The translations under genes and the position numbers were made by a program. From assembly GCA_035529695.1 (NCBI GenBank), contig DATKWD010000162.1:1-30215 (forward strand): 30,215 nt of DNA, in the 5' to 3' direction. Under the pieces are notes generated by a model. The model was not told where the DNA came from, searched no databases, and worked only from the letters and a program-made list of their open reading frames with translations. Shown here piece after piece: positions 22,721 to 30,215 of the stretch; position 1 is the stretch's first letter; each line of letters begins with the position of its first letter. The DNA comes from DATKWD01 sp035529695. Lineage in GTDB: Bacteria; Actinomycetota; Acidimicrobiia; Acidimicrobiales; Salinilacustritrichaceae.

Positions 22721-23533
22721 TCACACCGGAGGCTCGTGAGCGTCGAACGCCGCCACGACGAACGCGACCGCACGCTCGATGTCCTCCGGTCGTGACCGCC
22801 CCGAGAAGTTGATCGTTGCACCAGGACCGACGACGACGAATCGTCCCCGGAAGTGAACGGCGGTGTCACGGCCGAGCCCGAAGCCGAGGGCCGGGGCAAC
22901 GTGGACGGCTCCGAGCTGACCAGCCTGTTCGCTGCTGGGCGCTGCCTCGACCGCGCAGGCCATGGCACTCACCACCGGCCAGACGAGGGGGTCGGCGTCG
23001 AGACCACGGAGCGAATCCGCCTCCGAACCGGTCCGGCCGAGCCATGTCCTCCCAAGGCGACCGTCGTCGATGAGCGTGGCGTCGACGACGCCGACCTGCT
23101 CGTGCATCTTCCGCTCGAACTTCGCCAGCGGTCGTGGCTTCCACGGCTCGAAGGTGATCGGCAACGCCACCGGTCGCGGGAGCTCGGCGCAGACCCAGAC
23201 ACCGTTGCGCGCCGTGATCGTTGCGATCTCGAGCGCTGGATTCACCGCCGATGGTGCCACCACGGTGGTCACCCGCATACCCGGCTCCGAGGCCAGGCCG
23301 AACATCTCGTCGACCGCCGATCGGAGATCGGACGCCGCCGGATCGACGAACCTGGGACGGTGGAGCGTGCCCATTTCCGTCATGCGCCTACGGTTCCTGC
23401 GGGTGGAGGCGACGGCGACGACGATGAACACCGCGAGCACCACGACGATGCCGATGAGGGCGCTCATCGCCTCACCGATCGAAACGCCTTCCGGCGTACC
23501 GAACTCACCACGTTCACCCCACCATGGTTGCAT
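22721..23533 (-). CDS. Membrane-anchored hypothetical protein
   Basis: About 270 aa. ATG 23533 (MQPWWGERGEF...) is a reasonable start with a GGGGGA about ten bases upstream; a TTG at 23542 or the ATG at 23467 (MSALIGIVVV) are alternatives. One membrane helix (SALIGIVVVLAVFIVVAVAS) is followed by a basic stop (TRRNRRR), placing the rest in the cytoplasm. The soluble domain has alternating strands and helices (RVTTVVAPSAVNPALEIATI, ELPRPVALPITFEPW, GRFVVVGPGATINFSG) and may be a novel alpha/beta domain; no known family or catalytic motif was seen. Confidence 0.7.
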   Translation of the reverse strand: MQPWWGERGEFGTPEGVSIGEAMSALIGIVVVLAVFIVVAVASTRRNRRRMTEMGTLHRPRFVDPAASDLRSAVDEMFGLASEPGMRVTTVVAPSAVNPALEIATITARNGVWVCAELPRPVALPITFEPWKPRPLAKFERKMHEQVGVVDATLIDDGRLGRTWLGRTGSEADSLRGLDADPLVWPVVSAMACAVEAAPSSEQAGQLGAVHVAPALGFGLGRDTAVHFRGRFVVVGPGATINFSGRSRPEDIERAVAFVVAAFDAHEPPV

Positions 23534-23597
23534 CCGAGTCAAGTCCCCCCGTGACGGCGGCCCCCTCGGCTGGTCGTCGCAGCACGGAGCGGGGGCG

Positions 23598-24287
23598 TCA
23601 GCCGGCTGCGATCAAGATGTTCGGATACGGAATCGGTACGCCGGGCGGCGTCGCCGGAGTCGTCGGCGGAGTGAAGAAGACCACGACCGGGAACCGCTTC
23701 GCGTCGACGGTCAAGGTCGCTCCCGGTAGCCGCGGCGCCGCCCGCCTGGCCCCACCCACGCGCAGCGAGCCCCGCTCGTTGCCGTCGGCATCGACGATCC
23801 AGCCGGCGGAGACCCCGGAAGACTCGGCCTCGGCGCCTTGGACCCTGAACAGCCCTCCGTCATCACCGGCAGCCACTGCCGAGAACGAGTGCCGATCACC
23901 GCCGACGAAGCTGACCTCGCCGTCGTATCCGTCTTCCGCCGGGCCGCCGCGTATCTCGGCTCCTGCATCGTTCGACAGCTCGAAGCTGCCGTCCTCAGCA
24001 GTCGGACCCTCGAAGAACTCGGCGATGTCCGCATCGCCGTCGCAGACATAGGCCACCATCTGTCCCCCGCCCGACACCACCGCGACGAACGCGTCGGTCC
24101 CCTCGAGCTGACCCACGAACCCCGGGTCGCCTCGGTCCTCGAGCTCGGGGATCACGGTGTCCGACTGCGTGATGGGGTCGCCATCACTTCCGCACCCTGC
24201 GGCACCGAGCACGAGCAGCACAGCCATCCCGAGCGCAAGGCCGCTCGTTCTCCGGCCGAGGAGGGACCGGCTCATCTCGGGGCCCAT
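23598..24287 (-). CDS. Putative lipoprotein
   Basis: A 229-aa protein. The N-terminus (SRSLLGRRTSGLALGMAVLLVLGAAGCGSDG) is a signal peptide with a lipobox-like AAGC, Cys32 being the likely lipidated residue; the second Met (codon at 24275) is an equally good start. The mature domain is acidic and beta-rich, with Gly-rich turns (DGSFELSNDAGAEIRG, YDGEVSFVGGDRHSFSAV) and a C-terminal Pro-rich tail (TPPTTPATPPGVPIPYPN). The role is unknown, at the outer face of the membrane. Confidence 0.8.
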   Translation of the reverse strand: MGPEMSRSLLGRRTSGLALGMAVLLVLGAAGCGSDGDPITQSDTVIPELEDRGDPGFVGQLEGTDAFVAVVSGGGQMVAYVCDGDADIAEFFEGPTAEDGSFELSNDAGAEIRGGPAEDGYDGEVSFVGGDRHSFSAVAAGDDGGLFRVQGAEAESSGVSAGWIVDADGNERGSLRVGGARRAAPRLPGATLTVDAKRFPVVVFFTPPTTPATPPGVPIPYPNILIAAG

Positions 24288-24370
24288 GCGGGAACCCTAA
24301 ACCCGAGACGGCTCCGCGAAGCCTCCCGCGGTCGCCGCCGCCGTCGGTGACAGGTCTGGCCTGACCGGCC

Positions 24371-25021
24371 TCAGCCCCAGCGTTCGTCGACGAGCTCGGT
24401 GGGGCCGACCTTGGTGTCGAGCCACTTCACGAGCGGCTTGGCTGCATCGAGGAAGGACAGCACCCTGTCCTTCGGCTCCGCCGTGTCGAGCCAGGCTCCG
24501 ATGTCCCACTCGCGCCAGGCGATGCAGCCCTTCATCCGCAGCAGTTCGATACGGGGGTGGTCCTTCGGGTAGCCGCGAGGCGCGGTCTTGAGGGTGTCGT
24601 GAGCCGTCACCTGGATCCCCGCGTCGGTGAGCTCGGTGACGATGCGCTCGAGTTGGCGGCCTGTTCGGTCGTCGTCGATCGCCGCCCGGAACCTGGCCAG
24701 CTGGTCCCTGGCCATCATGTAGTAGCCGGTGCCGACCGAGAACGCGTCGGCCGACAGGCTGACGTAGCCGCCCTTCTCCATGGTGCCGGCGATGTTCGTC
24801 TTGTAGGGCGTCTTGTCCTTGCTGAAGCGCACATCGCGATGGGGGCGAAAGATCTTCCCTTCGCCGCACCGCTCGCCGAGATCGACGAGCAGTGCCTCCA
24901 TCGGTGCCCTCACCGCCGTTTCGTACTCACCTCTGTGCTCGGTCCAGAACGCCTTGGTGTTGTCGTCCTCGAGCCGCTCGAAGAACTCGATCGCCTCGAC
25001 CGGCCACCCCTCGAACATCAT
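24371..25021 (-). CDS. DUF2461 domain protein
   Basis: A 216-aa protein. Two adjacent ATG codons (25021, 25018) open the frame; the upstream extension to 25108 is rejected. The family pattern is clear: FEGWPVEAIEFFERLEDDNTKAFW at the start, then FRPHRDVRFSKDKTPYKTN, YMMARDQLARFRAAIDD, and the C-terminal LDAAKPLVKWLDTKVG. DUF2461 (TIGR02453) proteins are widespread and of unknown biochemical function. No RBS is evident directly before the ATG. Confidence 0.9.
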   Translation of the reverse strand: MMFEGWPVEAIEFFERLEDDNTKAFWTEHRGEYETAVRAPMEALLVDLGERCGEGKIFRPHRDVRFSKDKTPYKTNIAGTMEKGGYVSLSADAFSVGTGYYMMARDQLARFRAAIDDDRTGRQLERIVTELTDAGIQVTAHDTLKTAPRGYPKDHPRIELLRMKGCIAWREWDIGAWLDTAEPKDRVLSFLDAAKPLVKWLDTKVGPTELVDERWG

Positions 25022-25061
25022 GGGCCCACGGTAGACGCCGTTTCGGCACGACGGTCGAGAG

Positions 25062-26489
25062 TCATCGGCTGCGCCGGCGCTCCTGCACCTGACGACGCAC
25101 CTCGCCACCGCGCTCCCGGACTCGCTGTGGGACCGTCGACCGCAGCGAGGCCCCCTTCGCCCGAATCCGACGTGCCCGCTTGCGGGTTCGGGCCTGGATG
25201 GTGAGGCGCACCTTGAGTTCGTCGGCGACCTGGAAGCCGGGCCGCTCGCCCTCGCGGGTCAGTTCGAGGAACCGGCGGAACGCGTACCGGCCCATCACCG
25301 CCGAGAACTGGTTGCCGGCCGGGCTGCTGCGGTTGAATCGGTCGGCCCACCGGCCGGTGGCGGCGATGACGTTGAAGATCGAGTTGGTCCAGTCGGCAGG
25401 AGGGATCGCGAGCATGTCGGCCTCTTCGTCGCCCAGGATTCGGCGCACCGTCGTCGCCGAGAAGCCGTCGAAGACCCTGAACGGGATCAGCCCTTTCATG
25501 ACGTCGAGCGCTGTGCTGGCCAGCCGGTACCCCTCGGGGCTCGAACCGAACTCGCGCTCCTTGATCCTGCCCCACACGAACTGCGCGGTCTCGAGGTCGA
25601 GCGGTAGCAGGTCGTCATCGATACCGAGGATGTGACCCACCACGCACCACGTGTGGACGTAGGCCTCCTCCTCCTCGGCGGTCAGCCGGATACCGAAGAC
25701 CTCGAGCGACTGGAGGCCGACCACGCTGAACGTGCACATCACGCCGAGCAGCGCCATCTGGTTGATGGGCTCACCCAGTTCGGGCTTCCACTCGGCCTGA
25801 TCGTCGCCGAGTTCCTCGTAGTTCTTGACCAGGTGACGGGCACCGGCATGGATGAGCCGGACCAGTCGGATCGCGGTGGTGCCCGGGCCGTTCGGGTCGA
25901 GGCCCCCCGGCGACAGGACGTCGTGGAAGAACTGACCTGTCTCGAGGAAACGGCGTCTCGCGTCGTCATCGGAGATCAGGCGCACGTTCTCGGCCAGCGC
26001 AACCGCATCGCGCTTGGCGAGGTAGCCCGACGGAATCGAGCCCATCCACAACCCGAGGCCCAGCTGGGCGAAGTAGCGCCAGAACACCTCCTCACCGACC
26101 TTGACCAGCAACGGCGAGTGCCAGTCGGGGAGCTCGGGAGGCTCGTTGAGGAACTCGCGCACCATGTCCGCGTGGTCGTCGCTCTCAGCCGGCAGCCGCA
26201 CGAGATCGCCCATGAGTCCCCCGTAGGTCAGCTCGAGCTCGGAGTCCACGTAGTCGGCTGCCAGTTGGTCGGCCTCATCGTCGCCCCGGTGCCGCAGTTC
26301 CTCGAGGAACTCATCAGTGAACACGTCCGCGCGCACCAACGCCTTCTCGAGCGCCTCGGCCCCGGGGTCACCTTCAGCACGCAACTTCTCGAGATACGGC
26401 GCGGCCTTCCGCGACAGGAGCTTCTTGACCGTCGGCGAAGACGGCAGCGCCTCGACGCGCTCGCGAACGCGACTGACGACATCGACCAT
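25062..26489 (-). CDS. MpaB/rubber-oxygenase-like (DUF2236) protein
   Basis: A 475-aa protein from the ATG at 26489 (MVDVVSRVRER); the frame is open to 26948 but that part reads as a shadow of the neighbouring gene. The central helical region (GEEVFWRYFAQLGLGLWMG, TTAIRLVRLIHAGARHLV, INQMALLGVMCTFSVVGLQS, AYVHTWCVVGHILGIDDD) is the DUF2236 fold shared by the MpaB oxygenase and latex-clearing protein Lcp, which use a b-type heme. LIHAGARH carries a candidate heme-region His. The C-terminus is strongly basic (RTRKRARRIRAKG ... QERRRSR). The likely role is oxidative cleavage of an unsaturated or terpenoid substrate, which is unknown. Confidence 0.9.
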   Translation of the reverse strand: MVDVVSRVRERVEALPSSPTVKKLLSRKAAPYLEKLRAEGDPGAEALEKALVRADVFTDEFLEELRHRGDDEADQLAADYVDSELELTYGGLMGDLVRLPAESDDHADMVREFLNEPPELPDWHSPLLVKVGEEVFWRYFAQLGLGLWMGSIPSGYLAKRDAVALAENVRLISDDDARRRFLETGQFFHDVLSPGGLDPNGPGTTAIRLVRLIHAGARHLVKNYEELGDDQAEWKPELGEPINQMALLGVMCTFSVVGLQSLEVFGIRLTAEEEEAYVHTWCVVGHILGIDDDLLPLDLETAQFVWGRIKEREFGSSPEGYRLASTALDVMKGLIPFRVFDGFSATTVRRILGDEEADMLAIPPADWTNSIFNVIAATGRWADRFNRSSPAGNQFSAVMGRYAFRRFLELTREGERPGFQVADELKVRLTIQARTRKRARRIRAKGASLRSTVPQRVRERGGEVRRQVQERRRSR

Positions 26490-26559
26490 GTGGTCAGATG
26501 ATGCCACGAACCACGGGGCTGGCCGGCCGTCGTTGTCGGTCGAGGCCGAAGAGCTGCCT

Positions 26560-27198
26560 TCAGCGACAGTCCGCGCAGACGCCGCCCTCGACGATCTGGG
26601 CCGGCTTCTCGATGCCGCACACCTCACAGAGGGCATGTTTGACATCGACACCCCGAGCGCTGCTGGCCTTGCCGGCGGTCTTGGGCTGCGAACGAGGTGG
26701 CGGGCGCAGCTCCGAGGGTGCCACGTCGGCCTCCTCGGACACCTCCCACCAGTACGACTGCTCGGGCAGCTCATAGAGCGTGGGCTGACGGTCGATGTCC
26801 ACCAAGCGCTCCTCGGGGAGCTCGTCGCGGTCGAGTTGCCCGAACCAGCTGACCTCGCGGTGGTGGCGGAAGTCCTTGACCGGTGACGGATCGACGAAGT
26901 CGTAGGGCCCGGCGATCGTGCCGAAGTAGACGATGCGCGATCCCGCATGCGGGGTCACCACCAAGTCGCCATCACGGACCTCGTGCACGAAGCGGTGCAG
27001 CATCGTGGCGACCGTTTCGGATGACGACTTCGCGCCACCCTCCTTGAGCGCATCGACGATCTCGGCCACGCTCAGGTCGCGGGCATCGGGAACCGCCTCG
27101 TAGCGCAAGGCTGCAACGCTCGCGATCACACAGTCGGTGAGGGCGTAGCCGCCTTCCCCGGTCCGGACGAGCCATGCGGTCGCCGATTCGTCGGTCAA
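26560..27198 (-). CDS. PUA/EVE-like domain protein with C-terminal zinc ribbon
   Basis: A 212-aa protein with a TTG start at 27198 and a weak RBS. Residues 8-130 (WLVRTGEGGYALTDCV, RDGDLVVTPHAGSRIVYFGT, AGPYDFVDPSPVKDFRHHRE, VSWFGQLDRDELP) match the pattern of the PUA/EVE-like domain found at the N-terminus of some Mrr-type restriction proteins and related modified-base readers. After a Pro/Gln linker the C-terminus holds two CxxC knuckles (Cys191, 194, 208 and 211), a zinc ribbon. No nuclease domain is present and no restriction gene adjoins it. It could bind modified nucleic acid or RNA; its role as reader, regulator or antidote cannot be decided from sequence. Confidence 0.75.
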   Translation of the reverse strand: MTDESATAWLVRTGEGGYALTDCVIASVAALRYEAVPDARDLSVAEIVDALKEGGAKSSSETVATMLHRFVHEVRDGDLVVTPHAGSRIVYFGTIAGPYDFVDPSPVKDFRHHREVSWFGQLDRDELPEERLVDIDRQPTLYELPEQSYWWEVSEEADVAPSELRPPPRSQPKTAGKASSARGVDVKHALCEVCGIEKPAQIVEGGVCADCR

Positions 27199-27526
27199 GG
27201 GTTGATCCCGTCTTCGAAGTCGTTCAATTCAAGTGCTTATCGCACTCGGGCCACCGAACCCTCACGCAAGCGACGCGTCGCTCGCCGCAGCCGACTCGCC
27301 CGTTGGTGACGATGACGACGTCGGCATCGGCCCGGCCGACGACCGCACCCCTGATTTCGCCGAAGTCGTCGGAGCGCAGCGCAGCTCGCGCAATTCGAGC
27401 TCGGGCCGTCGCGACCCTCGAAGTGCCGGCTGCTGCACCGAAAAGGGTCCAAGGTCCCGGTTCGGCAGCGAAACCCGTGGATACGGTCGATTCGAGGGTG
27501 CGATCGGCACCCGCGCAGGAGGAATC
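27199..27526. other. Divergent intergenic region (328 bp)
   Basis: It separates the TTG start of the zinc-ribbon protein from the SH3 lipoprotein. It should hold both promoters; I see no confident -35/-10 pair. Minus-strand frame 27224-27480 reads through (…GEIRGAVVGRADADVVIVTNG…) but lacks a start and RBS, so I do not call a gene. No tRNA, repeat or hairpin stood out. Confidence 0.5.
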
Positions 27527-28306
27527 ATGCCCACTGTCCGTGGTCGTCGGTTCGGAGCAGTCGTGCTCGCCATCGCGATGTTGTTCGCCGCGTGCGGTGG
27601 TGGGGACGACGACACGATCAGCGCCGACGACACCTCGTCGAGCAGCAGTTCCTCGTCCACGTCGGCTCCAGGCTCGTCGTCCACAGAGCCCACAGAGTCC
27701 ACAGAGCCCACCGCGCCCGCCGTGCTTCCCGGCGAACCCACGGACTTCGGTCCGCGAGCCGGCGGGACCGTCGCAGTGGTCGGCGTGGCCTTCGACGACG
27801 AGCTGAACGTGCGGTCCGCACCCGGGGTGTCCAACGCCATCGTCGCGACGCTGGCCCCGACGGCGGCGGCCGGTGCCACCGGAAACAACCGGCTCCTCGG
27901 CGGGTCGATCTGGTACGAGATCGACGCCGACGGCACGACCGGCTGGGCCAACGGCGCCTTCCTGCTCGGGCTCGGCGACACCCGGGACATCACCTCGCAG
28001 GTGATCTCGCAGCTCGGCTCGAGGCCCAGTGCCGCGACGATGCTCGGCCTCGGCCGCATGGTGGCCGACTCGCAGGCGTCGACCGACGTGGAGTCCGACA
28101 TCGTCATGGTCGTGGCACCGACGGGCGGCGACCTCGGCGAGGTGACCTACGACGTCATCGGACTGGCCGACGACTCCGTGGGGGGGCTGCGGCTCCACGT
28201 CTTCGGACAGCGCGAGTCCTCCGGCGCGGGGTTCGGTCTCAAGAGCGTCGAGGCCACCAGCCTGTGCTCACGCAGCTTCGGGCCGGCCGGCGACCTCTGC
28301 GCCTGA
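27527..28306 (+). CDS. SH3-domain lipoprotein
   Basis: A 259-aa protein; ATG 27527 has AGGAGG at 27517-27522. The signal peptide RRFGAVVLAIAMLFAAC has a clean lipobox (LFAAC, Cys23). A Ser/Thr/Pro/Glu linker (about 28-65) follows. Residues about 80-140 form a bacterial SH3 domain (LNVRSAPG, IWYEIDADGTTGWANGAFL), usually a peptidoglycan- or peptide-binding module. The C-terminal ~120 residues (ITSQVISQLGSRPSAATMLG ... VIGLADDSVGGLRLHVFGQR ... two Cys in SLCSRSFGPAGDLCA) form an unassigned domain. It is probably a cell-envelope lipoprotein. The next gene starts 37 bases downstream. Confidence 0.88.
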   Translation: MPTVRGRRFGAVVLAIAMLFAACGGGDDDTISADDTSSSSSSSSTSAPGSSSTEPTESTEPTAPAVLPGEPTDFGPRAGGTVAVVGVAFDDELNVRSAPGVSNAIVATLAPTAAAGATGNNRLLGGSIWYEIDADGTTGWANGAFLLGLGDTRDITSQVISQLGSRPSAATMLGLGRMVADSQASTDVESDIVMVVAPTGGDLGEVTYDVIGLADDSVGGLRLHVFGQRESSGAGFGLKSVEATSLCSRSFGPAGDLCA

Positions 28307-28343
28307 ACGGTCCCAGCGGCCGAGGTCGTGGCAGGGTGCGTCG

Positions 28344-30107
28344 GTGGACCTCGTGCCCGACACCATCGTCGAGTCGCTTGGCACGGCAGGTGTCGGACGC
28401 GGCTCACTGCTGGCTGTCGCGGCGTCGCCGGGAGTCGGGTTCGCCGTGGCCGGCGACGGCGCCGCGTTCGCCCGCGTCGCCGACGACGACGCCATGGCCT
28501 TCTGCCTGACGGCGATCGAGCGCGACCTCGCGCCGCGATGGGTGGTGTGGAACGGAGCAGAGAGCCGCGCGCTCCTCGACCTCGGGGTGCGCCTCGGTTC
28601 GTGCTGGAACCTGGCAGCAGTGCATCGCCTCACCGTTGGAGGCTGGAAGGCCGATCCGCCGCGCATCTGGGCGCACCACCGTGGCCTCGACCCGTCGACG
28701 GTGCCCGACACCGATCGGGACGATCACACGGTCGACCTCTTCACCGCTGCCGATCGCGCCACGGGCGACCTCGACGACCCGGTCCGACCGGACGGCCACC
28801 TCAGGTCCGACTGGGGCGGGCGGCTCTGGGATGCAACGCCGACCCGACTCGCAGCGTGGGCGGCAGTCGCACTCGAGATCGCGAAGGCGCAGACCATCGA
28901 GCGGGCCGGGGTCGCCGACCGACCCAAGGCTGCACTCATCGCACGATCCGAATCGACCGTCGAACTGCTGTGCAACGAAATGGCAGCCAACGGGCTCCCG
29001 ATGGACAGCGTCGTCGCCGAGTCGATCGTCGGGTCGCTGGCCGGTCCGCGCCCGGCGGGCGAGGCCGAAGCCGACGAGATCCGTCGAAGCCGGGATGCGG
29101 TGGTGCTCGCCCACGCTCCCGTCGGTGCCGACTTCGACCTCCGAAGCCCGGGACAAGTGAAGTCGCTGCTGCGACGAGTCGGGATCGAGGTGCCCGACAC
29201 GCGCGCCTGGCGACTCGAGCCCCTCGTCGGCCGCCATCCGATCGTCAAGCCGCTGCTCGAGTGGCGCAAGGCCGAGCGGATGTCGACCACGTTCGGCTAC
29301 GCCTGGCTCGACGAGCACCTCGGCGATGACGGACGACTCAGGGGGAGCTGGACCAGCTGCGACGGGGCGGCCGGTCGGATGACGGCGTCGGCCGGCATGC
29401 ACAACATGCCTGCGGAGATGCGCCCCGCAGTCATCGCGGACGACGGGTACGTGTTCGTCCGAGCCGACCTCGGCCAGGTCGAGCCGCGGGTGTTGGCCGC
29501 GGTGTCCGGCGATCCGAAGCTGGCGAAGGCGAGCACCGTCGATGATCTCTATGCCGAGGTGGCCGAGACGCTCGGAGTCGAGCGCGAGATCGCCAAGGTC
29601 GCGGTGCTCGGCGCGATGTACGGACAGACCACCGGTCGAGGTGCGCAGGCACTCGCCGAGCTGCGCAAGGCCTACCCGGTGTCGATGGACTTCCTCGACG
29701 AGGCCGATCGGCGGGCCAGGGGCGGCCACGATCTGACGACCTACGGGGGTCGCCGGCTGCGGATGGACAACCGCACCGACTTCGATCTTCCCGAGCAGGC
29801 GGCTCGATCGCGCACTGCAGCGCGGGGCCGGTACGGGCGAAATGCGGTCATCCAGGGTGCTGCCGCGGAACTCTTCAAGATGTGGGCGGTCACAGTGCGA
29901 AGCCGGGCAGAAGACCTCGGAGCCGACGTCGTGCTGTGTCTGCACGACGAGTTGCTCGTCCATGCGCCGATGCCCGTGGGTCAGGAGGTGGCGACCCTCG
30001 TCGACGCAGCGCTCGACGAGACCGTGAGGCGGTGGGCACCCGATGGGTCGGTGCGCTTCCTGGCCGACACGGCACTGATCGGCCGGTGGTCCGACGCCAA
30101 GGACTGA
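28344..30107 (+). CDS. Family A (PolI-like) DNA polymerase without obvious exonuclease
   Basis: A 587-aa protein from the GTG at 28344. The C-terminal polymerase has motif A with Asp375 (VRADLGQVEPRVLAAVSGD), motif B RxxxKxxxLxxMYG (Arg414, Lys418, Leu422, Tyr426) and motif C LHDE with Asp535 and Glu536. The N-terminal half corresponds to the exonuclease/thumb part but shows no clear DEDD exonuclease residues, and there is no FEN-like 5' nuclease domain. It matches the short actinobacterial proteins often annotated bifunctional 3'-5' exonuclease/DNA polymerase. The replacement of the O-helix Phe (Taq Phe667) by Leu422 is unusual. It probably works in repair or translesion synthesis; the usual full-length PolA is presumably elsewhere in the genome. 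Confidence 0.9.
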   Translation: MDLVPDTIVESLGTAGVGRGSLLAVAASPGVGFAVAGDGAAFARVADDDAMAFCLTAIERDLAPRWVVWNGAESRALLDLGVRLGSCWNLAAVHRLTVGGWKADPPRIWAHHRGLDPSTVPDTDRDDHTVDLFTAADRATGDLDDPVRPDGHLRSDWGGRLWDATPTRLAAWAAVALEIAKAQTIERAGVADRPKAALIARSESTVELLCNEMAANGLPMDSVVAESIVGSLAGPRPAGEAEADEIRRSRDAVVLAHAPVGADFDLRSPGQVKSLLRRVGIEVPDTRAWRLEPLVGRHPIVKPLLEWRKAERMSTTFGYAWLDEHLGDDGRLRGSWTSCDGAAGRMTASAGMHNMPAEMRPAVIADDGYVFVRADLGQVEPRVLAAVSGDPKLAKASTVDDLYAEVAETLGVEREIAKVAVLGAMYGQTTGRGAQALAELRKAYPVSMDFLDEADRRARGGHDLTTYGGRRLRMDNRTDFDLPEQAARSRTAARGRYGRNAVIQGAAAELFKMWAVTVRSRAEDLGADVVLCLHDELLVHAPMPVGQEVATLVDAALDETVRRWAPDGSVRFLADTALIGRWSDAKD

Positions 30108-30149
30108 GCCGAAGGCAGACATCGACGGGTGGCGCTACCGTCGGCGCTC

Positions 30150-30215
30150 ATGAGCGAGAACGAAGGCATCCGGCTGGTCATCGAGTTCGAGGTCGGCGAC
30201 ATCGATCGATTCCGT
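30150..30215 (+). CDS. Start of a further gene (truncated by window end)
   Basis: ATG at 30150 opens a frame (MSENEGIRLVIEFEVGDIDR...) running off the right edge after 22 codons. It is too short to classify; the hydrophobic/acidic alternation suggests a beta strand near the N-terminus. Confidence 0.5.
   Translation, partial: MSENEGIRLVIEFEVGDIDRFR

Noticed and set aside
26490..26948. 5' extension of the MpaB-like gene
   Set aside because: It lies inside the zinc-ribbon gene and reads as Ser/Pro/Arg-rich shadow.
28404..30122. A 572-codon minus-strand open frame
   Set aside because: It is antisense to the polymerase gene, whose motifs A-C are intact.
1..30215. tRNA, rRNA, CRISPR array, IS or prophage
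   Set aside because: No cloverleaf, conserved rRNA stretch, regularly spaced repeat array, transposase or phage protein was seen on reading.

Overview
The window is about 30 kb of high-GC bacterial chromosome, densely coding, with GTG and TTG starts alongside ATG and many 1-4 bp gene overlaps. The GC content, codon use and gene content (MpaB/DUF2236 oxygenase, PPK2, polymerase I-like protein lacking an obvious exonuclease, PIG-L deacetylase, single-Cys OsmC, ECF sigma factors) suggest an actinobacterium, perhaps of the Acidimicrobiia (Ilumatobacter-like). This is inference from gene content; no rRNA or tRNA gene was seen and no phylogenetic marker was tested.

Layout. 1-1356 (+): the end of an apparently frameshifted secreted protein, overlapping (ATGA) a second exported protein. 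1433-2359 (-): an SDR dehydrogenase. 2421-3427 (-): a sigma-70-like factor overlapping a small HTH-like protein. 3564-3600: a strong leftward intrinsic terminator. 3770-5166 (-): an ECF sigma factor overlapping a one-TM, extremely acidic Asp/His-repeat protein. 5426-9317 (-): acyl-CoA hydrolase/CoA-transferase, a hendecad coiled-coil tail-anchored protein, a CDF-like membrane protein and an alpha/beta hydrolase-OsmC fusion. 9536-12811 (+): PPK2 followed closely by a CtpE-like P-type ATPase. 12984-18325 (-): OsmC followed by an FAD oxidoreductase, and a DUF4242-like protein followed by a 1011-aa winged-helix/AAA regulator. 18382-20209 (-): PIG-L, AzlC and AzlD in a tightly overlapping operon, divergent from a methyltransferase (20387-21211, +). 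21281-27198 (-): a small conserved protein, aldo/keto reductase, membrane protein, lipoprotein, DUF2461, MpaB-like oxygenase and a PUA/EVE-like protein with a zinc ribbon. 27527-30215 (+): an SH3 lipoprotein, the polymerase I-like protein and the start of one more gene.

No phage, IS, CRISPR array or classical defence operon was recognised. The most interesting structure lies outside the genes. (i) A 50-nt imperfect palindrome with conserved asymmetric ends occurs three times in intergenic DNA (5265-5314, 12864-12913, 21583-21632). (ii) Direct repeats with 11-bp periodicity (7-mers CTTGGAG/CGTGGAG) occur upstream of the osmC-FAD oxidoreductase pair and in the PIG-L/methyltransferase divergent region. 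Their phasing is what OmpR/PhoB-type winged helices usually bind, and a large OmpR-type wHTH-AAA regulator is encoded between the two sites. This suggests a small local regulon, which is a hypothesis. (iii) Two sigma factors are each translationally coupled to an unfamiliar partner protein, with no recognisable anti-sigma gene.
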